A DNA stretch of 64,000 nucleotides from an uncultured Prochlorococcus sp. (GTDB lineage: Bacteria; Cyanobacteriota; Cyanobacteriia; PCC-6307; Cyanobiaceae). This document shows positions 10,359 to 21,658 of the stretch, one piece after another. The position numbers and the translations under genes were made by a program. The stretch spans positions 1 through 64,000 of the forward strand of contig CACGKI010000004.1 of the NCBI GenBank assembly GCA_902573565.1, in the 5' to 3' direction. Every line of letters begins with the position of its first letter. Position 1 is the stretch's first letter. The notes beneath the pieces are model-generated. The model saw only the letters and a list, made by a program, of their open reading frames with translations, did not search any database and was not told the origin of the DNA.

Positions 10359-10895
10359 ATGAAAGAAGAAAACTCAAATGATAATTATGATGCACAGACT
10401 CTGTTATTAAATGACTCAAATGGAAACGAGCTATTTTGTTATCTTGAACAATTAGTAAGTGTTGAAGGCCAAGAATATGCTTTATTAACGCCAGTTGATA
10501 CTCCAGTAAGTCTTTTTAAGATAAATGAAAAAGATGAACCTGAACTAATTGAGAAAATAGATAAAAATGAACAAATATTAAAAAATGCTGAAGCAGTTCT
10601 TCAAGAACATGATTTAAGACTTATCAGATCAGCAGTTACATTAACAGTATCAGGAGAACTTGAAGAACCAATATACGATGAATTAGAAGAAGATTACGTC
10701 GATGATGATAGTGAGAGTTATGAATTGCTTGTTAACTTTAATCTTTTTGACCAAGAATATGGCTTATACATTCCACTAGATCCTTTTTTTATTGTGGGTA
10801 AATTAAAAGATAATGGTGCCTTATTAGTTGAAGATGATGAATTCGATAAAATTCAACCTTTGATTGAAACTGAGCTTGAAAAAAGTAGCTCTTAA
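10359..10895 (+). CDS. DUF3727 family protein
   Basis: Position directly after ruvX and acidic composition resemble the cyanobacterial family. Confidence 0.6.
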   Translation: MKEENSNDNYDAQTLLLNDSNGNELFCYLEQLVSVEGQEYALLTPVDTPVSLFKINEKDEPELIEKIDKNEQILKNAEAVLQEHDLRLIRSAVTLTVSGELEEPIYDELEEDYVDDDSESYELLVNFNLFDQEYGLYIPLDPFFIVGKLKDNGALLVEDDEFDKIQPLIETELEKSSS

Positions 10896-10900
10896 AATAA

Positions 10901-11395
10901 ATGAGATCTATCCTAAAAGTCAATTGGGATTCAAACTTACCAATATATAAGATTTCTCAATCTGAATTGCAAAAAAAAGGAATTAATTCTTTACTGCTAG
11001 ACGTGGATGGGACTCTAGTAAATAGAAAATCAAATATGATCCCAAAAGCTGTAAAAAATTGGATCATAGAATCTAAGAAATATTTCTCTTTATTTCTTAT
11101 AAGTAATAATCCATCAAAAAAAAGAATCGCAAAAATAGCGAAAGAATTAAATTTAAGCTATAAATACAATGCATCAAAACCAAGAAAAAAAGTAACTTTG
11201 TCTGCTATCAAAGAAATTGGCAGAGAGCCAAAAAATATAGCCATTATTGGCGACAGAATTTTTACAGATATTATTGTTGGGAATAGATGTAATATAAAAA
11301 CAATATTAGTTAAGCGATTAAATAGAAATGGCTTGCCTATAAAATTTAATTTAACTTTGACAATGGAAAAATTAATTTCCCATTTAATAAAATGA
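10901..11395 (+). CDS. YqeG family HAD IIIA-type phosphatase
   Basis: [43 protein letters not shown] motifs. Confidence 0.88.
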   Translation: MRSILKVNWDSNLPIYKISQSELQKKGINSLLLDVDGTLVNRKSNMIPKAVKNWIIESKKYFSLFLISNNPSKKRIAKIAKELNLSYKYNASKPRKKVTLSAIKEIGREPKNIAIIGDRIFTDIIVGNRCNIKTILVKRLNRNGLPIKFNLTLTMEKLISHLIK

Positions 11396-12474
11396 AAACT
11401 TGGGTTATAAAAATTGGTACTAGTATTTTAAGAGGAACAGAGGAAACATCTACAGAAGAAGTTATTGAAAACCTTTCTAGATCCTTTACAAGTTTTCTTT
11501 CAAAAGGAAATAAATTAATTTTAGTAACTAGTGGGGCCGTTGGATTAGGTTGCCACAAATTAAATATAAAAACTAGACCAAATGATTTAAGTACCCTTCA
11601 AGCTACTGCTGCAGTAGGTCAAGTTAATTTAATGACCTTATACGATAAAGTATTTAATAAATTAGGTCTTAATATTGCTCAAATTTTAATAACTAAAGCT
11701 GATTTTAATTCACGAGAATCATTTAATAACGCTTCTAAAACTTTAAAAAAATTAATCGACTTGAATGTTATTCCAATAGTAAATGAAAACGATACCGTAG
11801 CAAATGAAGAGCTTAAATATGGAGATAATGATACCCTCTCTGCTTTAGTTGCCTTAGCTATAAATGCTAACAAGCTTATTTTATTAACCGATATTGAAAA
11901 TCTATACTCAAAAGATCCACGTAATAATAAAGATGCGCAACCTATTAAAGAAGTTCATAATAGCGAATTAAAAGAAATTAAAGATAAAAATATTCAAAAC
12001 AGAAATAATGAATGGGGAACAGGAGGAATTTCTACAAAATTAATTTCTGCAGAAATAGCAACAAAAGGAGGAGTTGAAGTCCAACTTGTTGATGGAACTA
12101 ATAAAAAAAACTTAATTGCAATTTTTGATGATAATAAAATTGGAACTTTATTTTATCCAGTAGAAAAACCTATTGGAAACAAAAAAAGTTGGCTTTCACA
12201 TGCAATTCAAACAGTAGGGAAAATTACTTTAGATGATGGCGCTTCTTTTGCAATTAAAAAAAAAGGTGCCTCACTTTTAGCGGTTGGTGTTAAGAATGTA
12301 GAAGGAAACTTTACGATTAATCAGGCAGTTAAAATCGTAAATATAAATGATAAAGAAGTTGCAAAAGGTTTAGTATCAATAAGTAGCGACAAATTAAGAA
12401 GTATCTTAAATAATAAAGAAAATAACAACTCCTCGATAATTGTCGTACATAGAGATGTTCTTGCTCTCTCTTAG
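11392..12474 (+). CDS. proB: glutamate 5-kinase (with C-terminal PUA domain)
   Basis: [50 protein letters not shown] overlap with upstream gene. Confidence 0.95.
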   Translation: MKTWVIKIGTSILRGTEETSTEEVIENLSRSFTSFLSKGNKLILVTSGAVGLGCHKLNIKTRPNDLSTLQATAAVGQVNLMTLYDKVFNKLGLNIAQILITKADFNSRESFNNASKTLKKLIDLNVIPIVNENDTVANEELKYGDNDTLSALVALAINANKLILLTDIENLYSKDPRNNKDAQPIKEVHNSELKEIKDKNIQNRNNEWGTGGISTKLISAEIATKGGVEVQLVDGTNKKNLIAIFDDNKIGTLFYPVEKPIGNKKSWLSHAIQTVGKITLDDGASFAIKKKGASLLAVGVKNVEGNFTINQAVKIVNINDKEVAKGLVSISSDKLRSILNNKENNNSSIIVVHRDVLALS

Positions 12475-12494
12475 AAAAAAATTAAAACTGAAAA

Positions 12495-13529
12495 ATGCTT
12501 TTAAGTGATTTAGTTGATCTAATAAAAAAAGGAAATTCAAATTTTATTAGTGCCAATATTTTCGAAGATTTAAATATAGATGATGCTGCCTCATTAGATG
12601 CTGCAGTTAAGGATCAAATATCTTTTTTAGAAGAAAATAATATCCTTAAAGAAAAATTAGATCAAACTAAAGCATCCGCAATAATAACTACTAACAACGA
12701 TGACATCGTTAGTGCCCTAAAGAAACTTAATATATCAAACATAATCGTTAAAAATCCAAGAATCGCATTTGCAGAAGTATTGGATTGTTTATATAAACCT
12801 ATCAATTTCAAACCAGGAATTCACGCTTCAGCTGTTATAGACAAAACAGCAATAATTGGAGCAGATTGCCATATTGGACCAAATGTCTATATTGGAGAAA
12901 ATACTGTACTTGGAGACAATAATCATATCCTTCCTGGATCATCAATTTTAGGCAATGTTCGAATAGGAAATAATAATATAATTCATCCAAATTGTGTTAT
13001 TTACGAAAATACCACTATAAAAAATAATTGTGTAATTAATTCAAATTCTGTTATTGGATCAGAGGGATTTGGTTTTATTCCTAAAAATGGCAAATGGGTA
13101 AAGATGCCTCAAAAAGGTGGTGTAAAAATAATGAGTTTTGTAGAAATTGGAACAAATTGTTGTATTGATAGACCCGCAGTTGGATTTACTTTTATTGATG
13201 AGGGAACAAAGTTGGATAATTTAATACAAATAGGTCATGGAGCAAAAATTGGAAAGAATTGTGCATTTGCAGCTCAAGTTGGTATCGCTGGAGGAGCAAA
13301 TATTGGAGATAGTGTTATTTTGGCAGGGCAAGTAGGAGTTAATAATAGAGTAAAAGTTGGTAATAATGTCATAGCGAGTTCAAAAAGCGGAATTCATTGT
13401 GACATAGAAGATGGCAAGGTAATTAGTGGTTTCCCCGCAATGGAAAATAAATCATGGCTAAGAAGTTCAAGTATTTTTAAAAAATTACCAGAATTAGCAA
13501 AAAAACTTAGACAATTAGACAAGCAATAA
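12495..13529 (+). CDS. lpxD: UDP-3-O-(3-hydroxymyristoyl)glucosamine N-acyltransferase
   Basis: Left-handed beta-helix hexapeptide repeats; IDRPAVGFTFIDEGTKLDNLIQIGHGAKIG. Confidence 0.92.
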   Translation: MLLSDLVDLIKKGNSNFISANIFEDLNIDDAASLDAAVKDQISFLEENNILKEKLDQTKASAIITTNNDDIVSALKKLNISNIIVKNPRIAFAEVLDCLYKPINFKPGIHASAVIDKTAIIGADCHIGPNVYIGENTVLGDNNHILPGSSILGNVRIGNNNIIHPNCVIYENTTIKNNCVINSNSVIGSEGFGFIPKNGKWVKMPQKGGVKIMSFVEIGTNCCIDRPAVGFTFIDEGTKLDNLIQIGHGAKIGKNCAFAAQVGIAGGANIGDSVILAGQVGVNNRVKVGNNVIASSKSGIHCDIEDGKVISGFPAMENKSWLRSSSIFKKLPELAKKLRQLDKQ

Positions 13530-13557
13530 TTTATTGTTCTATTAAACAAAGATTTTA

Positions 13558-14631
13558 ATGAAGAAATATAAGATTGTTTTATTGTCAGGAGACGGAATTG
13601 GACCAGAGATTTCAGAAGTTTCAAAAAAAGTTTTAAAAAAGCTTTCAAAAAATCATAATTTCGATATTGAAATTATTGAAAAATTATTTGGAGGGATAGC
13701 TTATGAAAAATTTGGGACTCCTGCTCCAGATGAGACACTAGATCAATGCAAAAAAAGTGACGCTGTACTTTTAGCATGTGTTGGAGATATTAAATATGAC
13801 TCTCTTGCAAGAGAATTAAGGCCAGAAAGTGGGTTACTAAAGTTAAGATCTGCCTTAAACCTTTTCGCAAATATCAGGCCTGTCAAAATAAGAAAATCTT
13901 TATTAGATGCAAGTACATTAAAAAAAGAAATCGTTGAGCATGTAGATCTTATTGTTGTAAGAGAATTAATAGGGGGAATTTATTTTGGAAAACCAAGAGG
14001 AAACATAACAAATACAAAAATCCCAAAAGCTTTCAATACGATGATTTATGATTCGTCCGAAATAGAGAGAATAACTGAAATAGCAATAAAAATTGCAAAC
14101 CAAAGAAATAAAAAAATATGTTCCGTTGATAAATCAAACGTTCTTGAGGTTAGTCAATTGTGGAGAGATACAGTTTTAAATATCACCTCAAAAGATAAAA
14201 ATATATCTCTAAGCAATATGTACGTTGACAATGCAGCAATGCAATTAGTTAGAGATCCTGGTCAATTTGATGTAATTTTAACAAGTAATTTATTTGGAGA
14301 TATTTTAAGCGATTTAGCTGCAATGTTAACCGGTTCTATTGGTATGCTTCCATCTGCTTCTCTAAACAATAATGGGCCAGGAGTTTTTGAACCTGTTCAT
14401 GGTTCGGCTCCTGATATAGCTGGTAAAAACATAGCGAATCCTATAGCAATGCTTTTATCTGCTTCCATGATGTTAAAAATTGGATTAAATGAAGGAGAAG
14501 CTGCAGAAAATTTAGAAACTGCCATTGATAAAGTTTTATCAAAAGGATTTAGAACAGCAGATTTAGCTGATAGGTCTTCTGAAGTTTTATCTTGCAGTGA
14601 AATCGGAGATAAAATAATGGATGAAATTTAA
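13558..14631 (+). CDS. leuB: 3-isopropylmalate dehydrogenase
   Basis: LSGDGIGPEI, RELIGGIYFGKPRG, FGDILSDLAAMLTGSIGMLPSASL, FEPVHGSAPDIAGK. Confidence 0.95.
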   Translation: MKKYKIVLLSGDGIGPEISEVSKKVLKKLSKNHNFDIEIIEKLFGGIAYEKFGTPAPDETLDQCKKSDAVLLACVGDIKYDSLARELRPESGLLKLRSALNLFANIRPVKIRKSLLDASTLKKEIVEHVDLIVVRELIGGIYFGKPRGNITNTKIPKAFNTMIYDSSEIERITEIAIKIANQRNKKICSVDKSNVLEVSQLWRDTVLNITSKDKNISLSNMYVDNAAMQLVRDPGQFDVILTSNLFGDILSDLAAMLTGSIGMLPSASLNNNGPGVFEPVHGSAPDIAGKNIANPIAMLLSASMMLKIGLNEGEAAENLETAIDKVLSKGFRTADLADRSSEVLSCSEIGDKIMDEI

Positions 14632-14720
14632 AAAAAAATTAATAAATAAAAAAATATTTTTAAGTAAAACATAAAGTTGGCATATGACCTGTCAGAATCA
14701 TGAGATATTGTTTTTAAAAA

Positions 14721-15617
14721 ATGTCAAAACGTCATCCAGTAGTTGCTGTAACAGGATCTTCAGGAGCAGGAACAAGTACAGTAAAAAGAGCCTTTGAGCA
14801 TATTTTTGCCAGAGAAGATATTGTACCCGCAGTTGTAGAAGGTGATAGTTACCACAGATTTGAAAGAATGCCTATGAAAAAAGCTATGGCAGAAGCTCTT
14901 TCAAAAGGTGAAAATTTCTCTCATTTTGGTCCAGAGGCTAATCTTTTTGACAAGCTAGAAGAACTTTTTAAAATCTATGGTGAAACTGGAGGAGGAAAGA
15001 AAAGATATTATCTACACAGTCTTGAAGAAGCAGAAGAACATAATACAAGACTTGGAACATCCTTGGAACCTGGACAATTTACTCCATGGGAAGATATTCC
15101 TGAGGGAACAGATGTACTTTTTTATGAAGGTTTGCATGGTGGAGTAGAAGGTGATGGATACAATGTGGCATCTTATGCTGATTTACTTGTTGGTGTTGTT
15201 CCGATAACAAATTTAGAGTGGATTCAAAAAATCCATAGAGATAATGCAGAGAGAGGTTACTCAGCGGAAACCATTGTGGATACTATATTGAGAAGAATGC
15301 CTGATTATATAAATCACATTTGCCCACAATTCAGCAAAACCGATATTAATTTCCAAAGAATTCCCACAATTGACACTTCTAATCCTTTCATATGCAGGAA
15401 TATCCCAACTCCTGATGAGAGCTTTGTGATCATACATTTCAGAAAAGGGGCAAGAGAGAAATGGGGGATCGATTTTCAATACTTGCTAGGAATGATTAAC
15501 GATTCATTCATGTCAAGTCCAACAAGTATCGTTGTAAATGGAGGGAAAATGGGTTTTGCAATGGAACTAATTCTCACTCCAATAATTCATAAAATGATTG
15601 AGGAAAAAAATAAATAA
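14721..15617 (+). CDS. prk: phosphoribulokinase
   Basis: VAVTGSSGAGTSTVKRAF P-loop; EGDSYHRF; FYEGLHGG. Confidence 0.96.
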   Translation: MSKRHPVVAVTGSSGAGTSTVKRAFEHIFAREDIVPAVVEGDSYHRFERMPMKKAMAEALSKGENFSHFGPEANLFDKLEELFKIYGETGGGKKRYYLHSLEEAEEHNTRLGTSLEPGQFTPWEDIPEGTDVLFYEGLHGGVEGDGYNVASYADLLVGVVPITNLEWIQKIHRDNAERGYSAETIVDTILRRMPDYINHICPQFSKTDINFQRIPTIDTSNPFICRNIPTPDESFVIIHFRKGAREKWGIDFQYLLGMINDSFMSSPTSIVVNGGKMGFAMELILTPIIHKMIEEKNK

Positions 15618-15764
15618 TAATTAATAATTAATTTTCAATTATCAACTCAGTTCATTATATTTTTTTTTATGAGGAGTTTTTAATCTAGAGGATCTCAAAT
15701 TTTTATATATGTTTCTTGATAAAAGTACCTTATTTAGATTTAAATAGAAAAAACAGGAAACGTT

Positions 15765-16646
15765 GTGTCATTAATCGACTGGTTTGCCGCGAGGCGTAAA
15801 GATCAATTTGTTGGGAAAGTTTCGCAAGATACTGATGAGGGAGATGGTTTGTGGGTTAAATGTTCAGAATGTTCGCAAGTAGCCTATAGAAAAGACCTAA
15901 TTTCAAATTTCAATGTTTGTAGTAATTGTGGACACCACAATAGGATTAATAGCGATGAAAGGATAAATATAATTGCTGACAAAAATTCATTCGAAGAGTT
16001 TGATAGTTCACTAAGTCCTACAGATCCTTTAGGTTTTAAAGATAGAAGATCATATGCTGATCGAATTAAAGAAAGTCAAGCAGGCACAGGTTTAAGAGAT
16101 GGAGTCGTAACAGGTATCTGTTCTGTAAATTCAATGCCTTTAGCATTAGCCGTTATGGATTTTAGATTTATGGGAGGATCCATGGGTTCAGTAGTTGGTG
16201 AAAAAATTACAAGGATAATTGAGAGAGCAACTTTAGAAAATTTTCCAATTCTTATTGTTTGTGCATCAGGTGGAGCAAGGATGCAAGAAGGCATGTTAAG
16301 TCTCATGCAAATGGCAAAAATATCTGGAGCACTAAAAAAACATAAAGAGAAAAATCTTCTTTATATGCCCTTATTAACTCATCCAACCACTGGGGGGGTA
16401 ACAGCAAGCTTTGCAATGTTAGGTGATTTAATTTTGGCGGAACCTAAAGCTCTTATTGGATTTGCTGGAAGAAGGGTTATAGAACAAACATTAAGAGAAA
16501 AATTACCCGATAATTTTCAAACAGCTGAATATCTGCTTGAGCATGGTTTTGTTGATGTAATAGTTAAAAGGAAAGATCTCAAGGATACTCTGACTAAAAT
16601 TTTAAAAATTCATGGTGTAAAAGAACTGTCAAAAGCAAATATATAA
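15765..16646 (+). CDS. accD: acetyl-CoA carboxylase carboxyltransferase subunit beta
   Basis: Zn ribbon [13 protein letters not shown]...[26 protein letters not shown]. Confidence 0.96.
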   Translation: MSLIDWFAARRKDQFVGKVSQDTDEGDGLWVKCSECSQVAYRKDLISNFNVCSNCGHHNRINSDERINIIADKNSFEEFDSSLSPTDPLGFKDRRSYADRIKESQAGTGLRDGVVTGICSVNSMPLALAVMDFRFMGGSMGSVVGEKITRIIERATLENFPILIVCASGGARMQEGMLSLMQMAKISGALKKHKEKNLLYMPLLTHPTTGGVTASFAMLGDLILAEPKALIGFAGRRVIEQTLREKLPDNFQTAEYLLEHGFVDVIVKRKDLKDTLTKILKIHGVKELSKANI

Positions 16647-16647
16647 A

Positions 16648-17037
16648 ATGAGAGTTATTTCACATATTTTTTATTTTTCGTTAAGCCTTTTATTTTTTAT
16701 TTTAAATTTTGCGCCATATTCTTATGGGATAGGAAATGTTGACTGGATTCTATTAAAAGAGAATAATGAAGGGAAAGAATGGCTTGATAAAGGCAGTATT
16801 AAGCCGCTTCCAAATGGTGAAATAAGTGTCTTAACAAAGTTCTTCAAAAATCCAACTAATTCTGATGATGATGGAGAGTTATCACTATATGTAATGAGAA
16901 TTAATTGCGATGAAAAAAAGTTTAAAGATACTTCCATAAACGGAATACCCCAATTCAATTCAAAATGGCAAACATCCAATAATGATGAACTAATAGATGT
17001 AGTTATTGAAAATAGCTGTTCAGAGTTTATAAATTAG
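16648..17037 (+). CDS. secreted small protein of unknown function (signal peptide; adhesin-E-like W...D pattern)
   Basis: Hydrophobic N-terminal signal; DWILLKENNEGKEWLDKGSIK. Confidence 0.6.
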   Translation: MRVISHIFYFSLSLLFFILNFAPYSYGIGNVDWILLKENNEGKEWLDKGSIKPLPNGEISVLTKFFKNPTNSDDDGELSLYVMRINCDEKKFKDTSINGIPQFNSKWQTSNNDELIDVVIENSCSEFIN

Positions 17038-17042
17038 TAATA

Positions 17043-18140
17043 ATGAATTCTAAAAATAAAAAATTAAAAATAGCAGTCGCTGGATTAGGGTTTGGGAAAA
17101 AAGTTCATTTAGAGGCTTTAAAAGAATCTGATTATTTAACTCCTGTAGCTATTTATCATTACGAGAAAAAGCAAAAATCGATATTAGAAAAAGAAACGGG
17201 CTTAGATTTTTTTCATAATTGGGAAGACTTAGTTAAATCTCAAAAAATTGATGGAATTATTATTGCTACTCCCCCTGAATCAAGATTTAAGTTAGCAAAA
17301 CAAGCTCTTGAGAATAATAAAAATTTGCTCCTAGAAAAACCCGTTTCAATATCCTCCTCAGAAATTGAAGAGCTTCAGAGAATATCTTTGATTAATAATT
17401 TAAGCGTATGTGTTGATTTTGAATATAGAGCGGTACCTCTTTTCCTTCAGACAAAAAAACTTATTGATGAAAATATCTTAGGAGATATATATTTAGTCAA
17501 ATTAGATTGGTTAATGGGCAGTAGATCCGACCCCAAAAGATCTTGGAATTGGTATTCATTGGAAGAAAAAGGTGGAGGAGTTATTGGAGCTTTAGGTACT
17601 CATGCATTCGATATGTTGAATTGGTTTTTTGGAGAAGCAATAAACGTGTCTGGCAAGTTAGCAACATCAATAAAAAAAAGACCTTTACCTAATTCATCTG
17701 ATTTAAATGATGTTACGAGTGAAGATGTATGTTTAGCCAATATAGAAATATCAAACTACAGCTCCAATCTTTTTCCATGTCAGGTATCTTTATCATCGAT
17801 TTCTAAAAATGGTAGAGGATTTAGTTTAGAAATATATGGAAGCGAAGGTTCACTTGTTCTTAAAAGCGAAAACCAAAAAGATTATGTACATGGTTTTAAT
17901 TTGAAATATTCAAACAACGAAGATAAAATACAAAATCTAACTGCAGATTCAAGATTTAATTTTGAAAAAACATGGACTGATGGAAGAATAGCTCCAGTTT
18001 TAAGAATTCAAAATTTATGGGCTGAGAGTATTTTTAATCAAACACCTATCATTCCAGGATTATGTGAGGGACTTGCGAGTCATAAAGTTTGCGAAGCTAT
18101 AAGAGAATCTTCGAAGAGCGGGTTAAATATAAAAATATAG
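17043..18140 (+). CDS. Gfo/Idh/MocA family oxidoreductase
   Basis: KIAVAGLGFGKKVHLEAL; GIIIATPPESRFKLAKQALENNKNLLLEKPVS. Confidence 0.88.
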   Translation: MNSKNKKLKIAVAGLGFGKKVHLEALKESDYLTPVAIYHYEKKQKSILEKETGLDFFHNWEDLVKSQKIDGIIIATPPESRFKLAKQALENNKNLLLEKPVSISSSEIEELQRISLINNLSVCVDFEYRAVPLFLQTKKLIDENILGDIYLVKLDWLMGSRSDPKRSWNWYSLEEKGGGVIGALGTHAFDMLNWFFGEAINVSGKLATSIKKRPLPNSSDLNDVTSEDVCLANIEISNYSSNLFPCQVSLSSISKNGRGFSLEIYGSEGSLVLKSENQKDYVHGFNLKYSNNEDKIQNLTADSRFNFEKTWTDGRIAPVLRIQNLWAESIFNQTPIIPGLCEGLASHKVCEAIRESSKSGLNIKI

Positions 18141-18232
18141 ATTTTGTATATCTAATTACGTGACATTTGATCCCTCTTTGTACTAAACTCGCGGAAACAA
18201 GTGCTTTGTATAGCATCTAACTTATTTTAATT

Positions 18233-19306
18233 ATGGCCCTCGTTCCACTAAGACTACTTTTAGATCACGCTGCTGAGAATGGTTACGGTATTCCAGCTTT
18301 CAATGTTAATAATCTTGAGCAAGTTCAAGCAATCATGGAAGCAGCATATGAAACTGATAGTCCAGTTATCCTCCAAGCTTCAAGAGGGGCAAGAAATTAT
18401 GCAGGAGAAATTTTCTTACGTCATCTAATCCTTGCAGCTACAGAAACATATCCAAATATTCCAGTTGTAATGCACCAAGACCATGGTAATGAGCCATCAA
18501 CATGCTATTCAGCAGCAATAAATGGTTTTACATCAGTAATGATGGATGGTTCTCTAGAGGCAGATGCAAAAACACCCGCAAGTTACGAATATAATGTTGC
18601 AGTTACTAAAAAAGTTGTAGATTTTGCTCATTCAGTTGGAGTTAGTGTTGAAGGAGAATTAGGTTGCTTAGGCTCATTAGAAACAGGGAAAGGAGAAGCT
18701 GAAGATGGTCATGGTTTTGAAGGTGAACTTTCTACAGATATGCTTTTGACTGATCCTGAAGAAGCTGCAGATTTTGTTGCTAAAACAAAAGTTGATGCAT
18801 TAGCTATTGCTATAGGTACAAGTCATGGTGCTTACAAATTTACAAGAAAACCTACAGGAGAAGTTCTTGCAATTAGCAGAATTGCTGAAATCCATAAAGC
18901 ACTTCCAAATACCCATCTTGTAATGCATGGATCTAGTTCAGTTCCTCAGGAATGGTTGGATATCATTAACAAATATGGTGGTGAAATCCCTCAAACATAT
19001 GGTGTTCCTGTTGAAGAGATTCAAGAGGGAATAAGAAATGGAGTTAGAAAAGTCAACATTGATACCGATAACAGACTTGCTTTCACTGCCGCGGTTAGAG
19101 AGGCAGCATTTGCTGATAAGGCAAACTTTGACCCAAGACATTTCAACAAACCTGCTAGAAAATACATGAAGCAAGTTTGTCTTGATAGATACAAACAGTT
19201 CTGGTGCGAAGGGCAAGCAAGTAAGATCAAACAAAACAGTACAAATTATTTTGCTGATCTTTACGCAAAAGGTGATTTAGATCCAAAAGTAAAAGCTACT
19301 GTTTAA
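18233..19306 (+). CDS. fba: class II fructose-bisphosphate aldolase
   Basis: [54 protein letters not shown]. Confidence 0.95.
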   Translation: MALVPLRLLLDHAAENGYGIPAFNVNNLEQVQAIMEAAYETDSPVILQASRGARNYAGEIFLRHLILAATETYPNIPVVMHQDHGNEPSTCYSAAINGFTSVMMDGSLEADAKTPASYEYNVAVTKKVVDFAHSVGVSVEGELGCLGSLETGKGEAEDGHGFEGELSTDMLLTDPEEAADFVAKTKVDALAIAIGTSHGAYKFTRKPTGEVLAISRIAEIHKALPNTHLVMHGSSSVPQEWLDIINKYGGEIPQTYGVPVEEIQEGIRNGVRKVNIDTDNRLAFTAAVREAAFADKANFDPRHFNKPARKYMKQVCLDRYKQFWCEGQASKIKQNSTNYFADLYAKGDLDPKVKATV

Positions 19307-19324
19307 TTTCTTCCCAAATCAAAT

Positions 19325-19356
19325 AAAAAAGACCTCCAAAATTGGGGTCTTTTTTT
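19325..19356. terminator. bidirectional intrinsic terminator between convergent fba and purQ
   Basis: aaaaagacctccaaaattggggtctttttt: inverted repeat aaaaagacc/ggtcttttt with A-run and T-run flanks. Confidence 0.85.
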
Positions 19357-20020
19357 ATTTCAATATTAATGATTTTAATGTGAAGAGACCATCAGTCCCA
19401 CCAATTGTCTCATCACATGCTCGCTCTGGATGAGGCATTAAACCTAAAACATTTCCCTTTTCATTGGTTATGCCTGCGATATCGAATGAGGATCCATTAG
19501 GATTATTTTTATATTTCAAAGCAATCAATTCATTATCTACAAGTCTTTTTAAAGTATCAGAGTCACAATGATATCTTCCCTCACCATGCGCTATTGGCAA
19601 CTTAATAGTTTGTTTTTCATCTCCATTATTAAACCAACCTCCTTTTGAAGATACAATATCCAGTTCAACGTCATCACATATAAAATTTAGATTTTTGTTT
19701 GCAACAAGAGCACCAGGCAAAAACCCTGATTCTGTCAAAATTTGAAACCCATTACAAATCCCTAAAACTCTTTTTCCGCTTTTAACAAACTCATCCAAGG
19801 CCTTTATTAATGGAGAGAATCTCGCAATTGCTCCGCATCTTAAATAATCACCATAGCTAAATCCTCCAGGTAAAACTATTGCATCTACATCACTTAAATC
19901 TGAAGACTCATGCCACAAGTATTTTGTTCTTATGTCTAAACAACCTTCTAATGCCCATGAAACATCACGATCACAATTAGAACCTGGGAAGACAACAACT
20001 CCTACAGTAAAATTATCCAT
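19355..20020 (-). CDS. purQ: phosphoribosylformylglycinamidine synthase subunit PurQ
   Basis: [45 protein letters not shown]. Confidence 0.95.
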   Translation of the reverse strand: MDNFTVGVVVFPGSNCDRDVSWALEGCLDIRTKYLWHESSDLSDVDAIVLPGGFSYGDYLRCGAIARFSPLIKALDEFVKSGKRVLGICNGFQILTESGFLPGALVANKNLNFICDDVELDIVSSKGGWFNNGDEKQTIKLPIAHGEGRYHCDSDTLKRLVDNELIALKYKNNPNGSSFDIAGITNEKGNVLGLMPHPERACDETIGGTDGLFTLKSLILK

Positions 20021-20021
20021 C

Positions 20022-20276
20022 TTATAATTTTTCTAATGAATACTCATAATCTTCAATAACAGTATTTGCGAATAACCTATCACATAATAAATCAATTTTT
20101 TCTCTTACTTCGTTTTCACCATTACCTTCCATTTTTACTTCAATCATTTTTCCTATACGTAATGATTTTATTCCCTCGGCTCCAAGTTTTATAGCAGCAG
20201 ATTTGGTAGCTTCCCCTGCTGGATCTAAAACTGAAGGTCTTAGTCTTACAAAAACTTTTACAGCAAATTGGTCCAA
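20022..20276 (-). CDS. purS: phosphoribosylformylglycinamidine synthase subunit PurS
   Basis: [25 protein letters not shown]...IRIGK-type; adjacent to purQ. Confidence 0.93.
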   Translation of the reverse strand: MDQFAVKVFVRLRPSVLDPAGEATKSAAIKLGAEGIKSLRIGKMIEVKMEGNGENEVREKIDLLCDRLFANTVIEDYEYSLEKL

Positions 20277-20373
20277 TTGAAAATTAATTTCTACTAGAAG
20301 ATTAGTTTAAATTCTAATAAAAAGTACTATTGATTAATAAACAAATATTTTTACCTTAAGGTTTTCTGAATTA

Positions 20374-20538
20374 TCAAATGTTTATATAGCCTTTACCAAA
20401 ACAAACTAAACAGGTTCTTCTAGAATTTTCTGGTGTTTTAAAATTTCCTGCCCCTCCACATTTTGAACATTTGATTTTATCAATTGATATTAAATCGTCA
20501 GAGATTATTTGTTTTAAAGCAATTTTTGGATTTTCCAT
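20374..20538 (-). CDS. 54-aa DnaJ-type (half) zinc-finger miniprotein
   Basis: Hand translation: MENPKIALKQIISDDLISIDKIKCSKCGGAGNFKTPENSRRTCLVCFGKGYINI*; two CxxC[GF]GxG knuckles; not in ORF track. Confidence 0.8.
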   Translation of the reverse strand: MENPKIALKQIISDDLISIDKIKCSKCGGAGNFKTPENSRRTCLVCFGKGYINI

Positions 20539-20584
20539 TTAGTGCTGTCTTCTCAAGTAAGTATCCCGAGTGATAACTATAAAG

Positions 20585-21649
20585 TCAAATTGCTATTTTT
20601 GGATCACTTAAAATCTTAAATTTCTCTTTAATTTTTTTATTGAAAGTTTTTATAGATTTTTCATCAAAGGAAATTATCACTAATTCAAGCCCAGCATTAT
20701 CATTTGGTCTCCAACAATTGTCTGGAGCTTCTTCAAACCAAGTATTAATTTTTTTTCCGACAATTTGTATTTGTAAAGGCAATGATTTGTTCGGTATCCA
20801 AATACGTCCTTTTATTCGAAGAATATTTAATTCATTCAAGATTTTTGGCATCTCCTTTTCAAAGTCATTTTTTTCAAGGAAATAATTTAATTTAATTGAA
20901 TCTGATACAAGTTCAACATGATTATGGTCATGTTCTTCAGTTAAAAATTCTTTATAAGTCTCTTTTTTGAAATTAAAATCAAATAGATAGTTCAAATCAA
21001 TTTTGCCATTATTGGATTTAAGGACTGGTGTAGATGAGTTTAGACTTCCTTGAATTTTATGTTTTACAACGTCAAACTGATCATCATTTAAGATATCTGA
21101 TCTAGAGACTAAAACGATATCAGAAACTTCTAGTTGCTCCTCAAAAAGTTCATCTATAGTGGCGTTGTGATCAATTTTATCTGTTGCATTATATTGTTTT
21201 GTTATTTTATTTAAATCATTAATTGGTGAACCATTAAGCATTGATTCTCCATTAACGATACCAACAACAACCTCAAGGTAGATGGAGGACCTAATCTCAG
21301 GCCAGTTAAGTGCTTGAATTAAGGGAATTGGTAGTGCCAAGCCACTTGTTTCGATAATTATTGATTCGATAGGAGGATTAAATTCTAGGAGAGCTTTTAT
21401 TGATGGAACAAAATCATCTTGAACAGTACAACATAAACATCCATTGTTTAATTCGATTACGCAGTCGTCTTCAGATTCATCACATTTATCACAACTTTTA
21501 ATCAAATCACCGTCAATTCCAACATCACCAAATTCATTAATTATTAAACCAAATTTTTTATTACTCTCTTTTAATAAATATCTTAGAAAAGTTGTTTTAC
21601 CTGAACCAAGAAATCCTGAAACAACTATAACTGGTATTTTTTTTTTCAT
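20585..21649 (-). CDS. CobW/COG0523 family GTPase (metal chaperone-like)
   Basis: VSGFLGSGKTTFLRYLL, INEFGDVGIDGDL, NNGCLCCTVQDDF (CxCC). Confidence 0.92.
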   Translation of the reverse strand: MKKKIPVIVVSGFLGSGKTTFLRYLLKESNKKFGLIINEFGDVGIDGDLIKSCDKCDESEDDCVIELNNGCLCCTVQDDFVPSIKALLEFNPPIESIIIETSGLALPIPLIQALNWPEIRSSIYLEVVVGIVNGESMLNGSPINDLNKITKQYNATDKIDHNATIDELFEEQLEVSDIVLVSRSDILNDDQFDVVKHKIQGSLNSSTPVLKSNNGKIDLNYLFDFNFKKETYKEFLTEEHDHNHVELVSDSIKLNYFLEKNDFEKEMPKILNELNILRIKGRIWIPNKSLPLQIQIVGKKINTWFEEAPDNCWRPNDNAGLELVIISFDEKSIKTFNKKIKEKFKILSDPKIAI

Positions 21650-21658
21650 TTTTTATGA

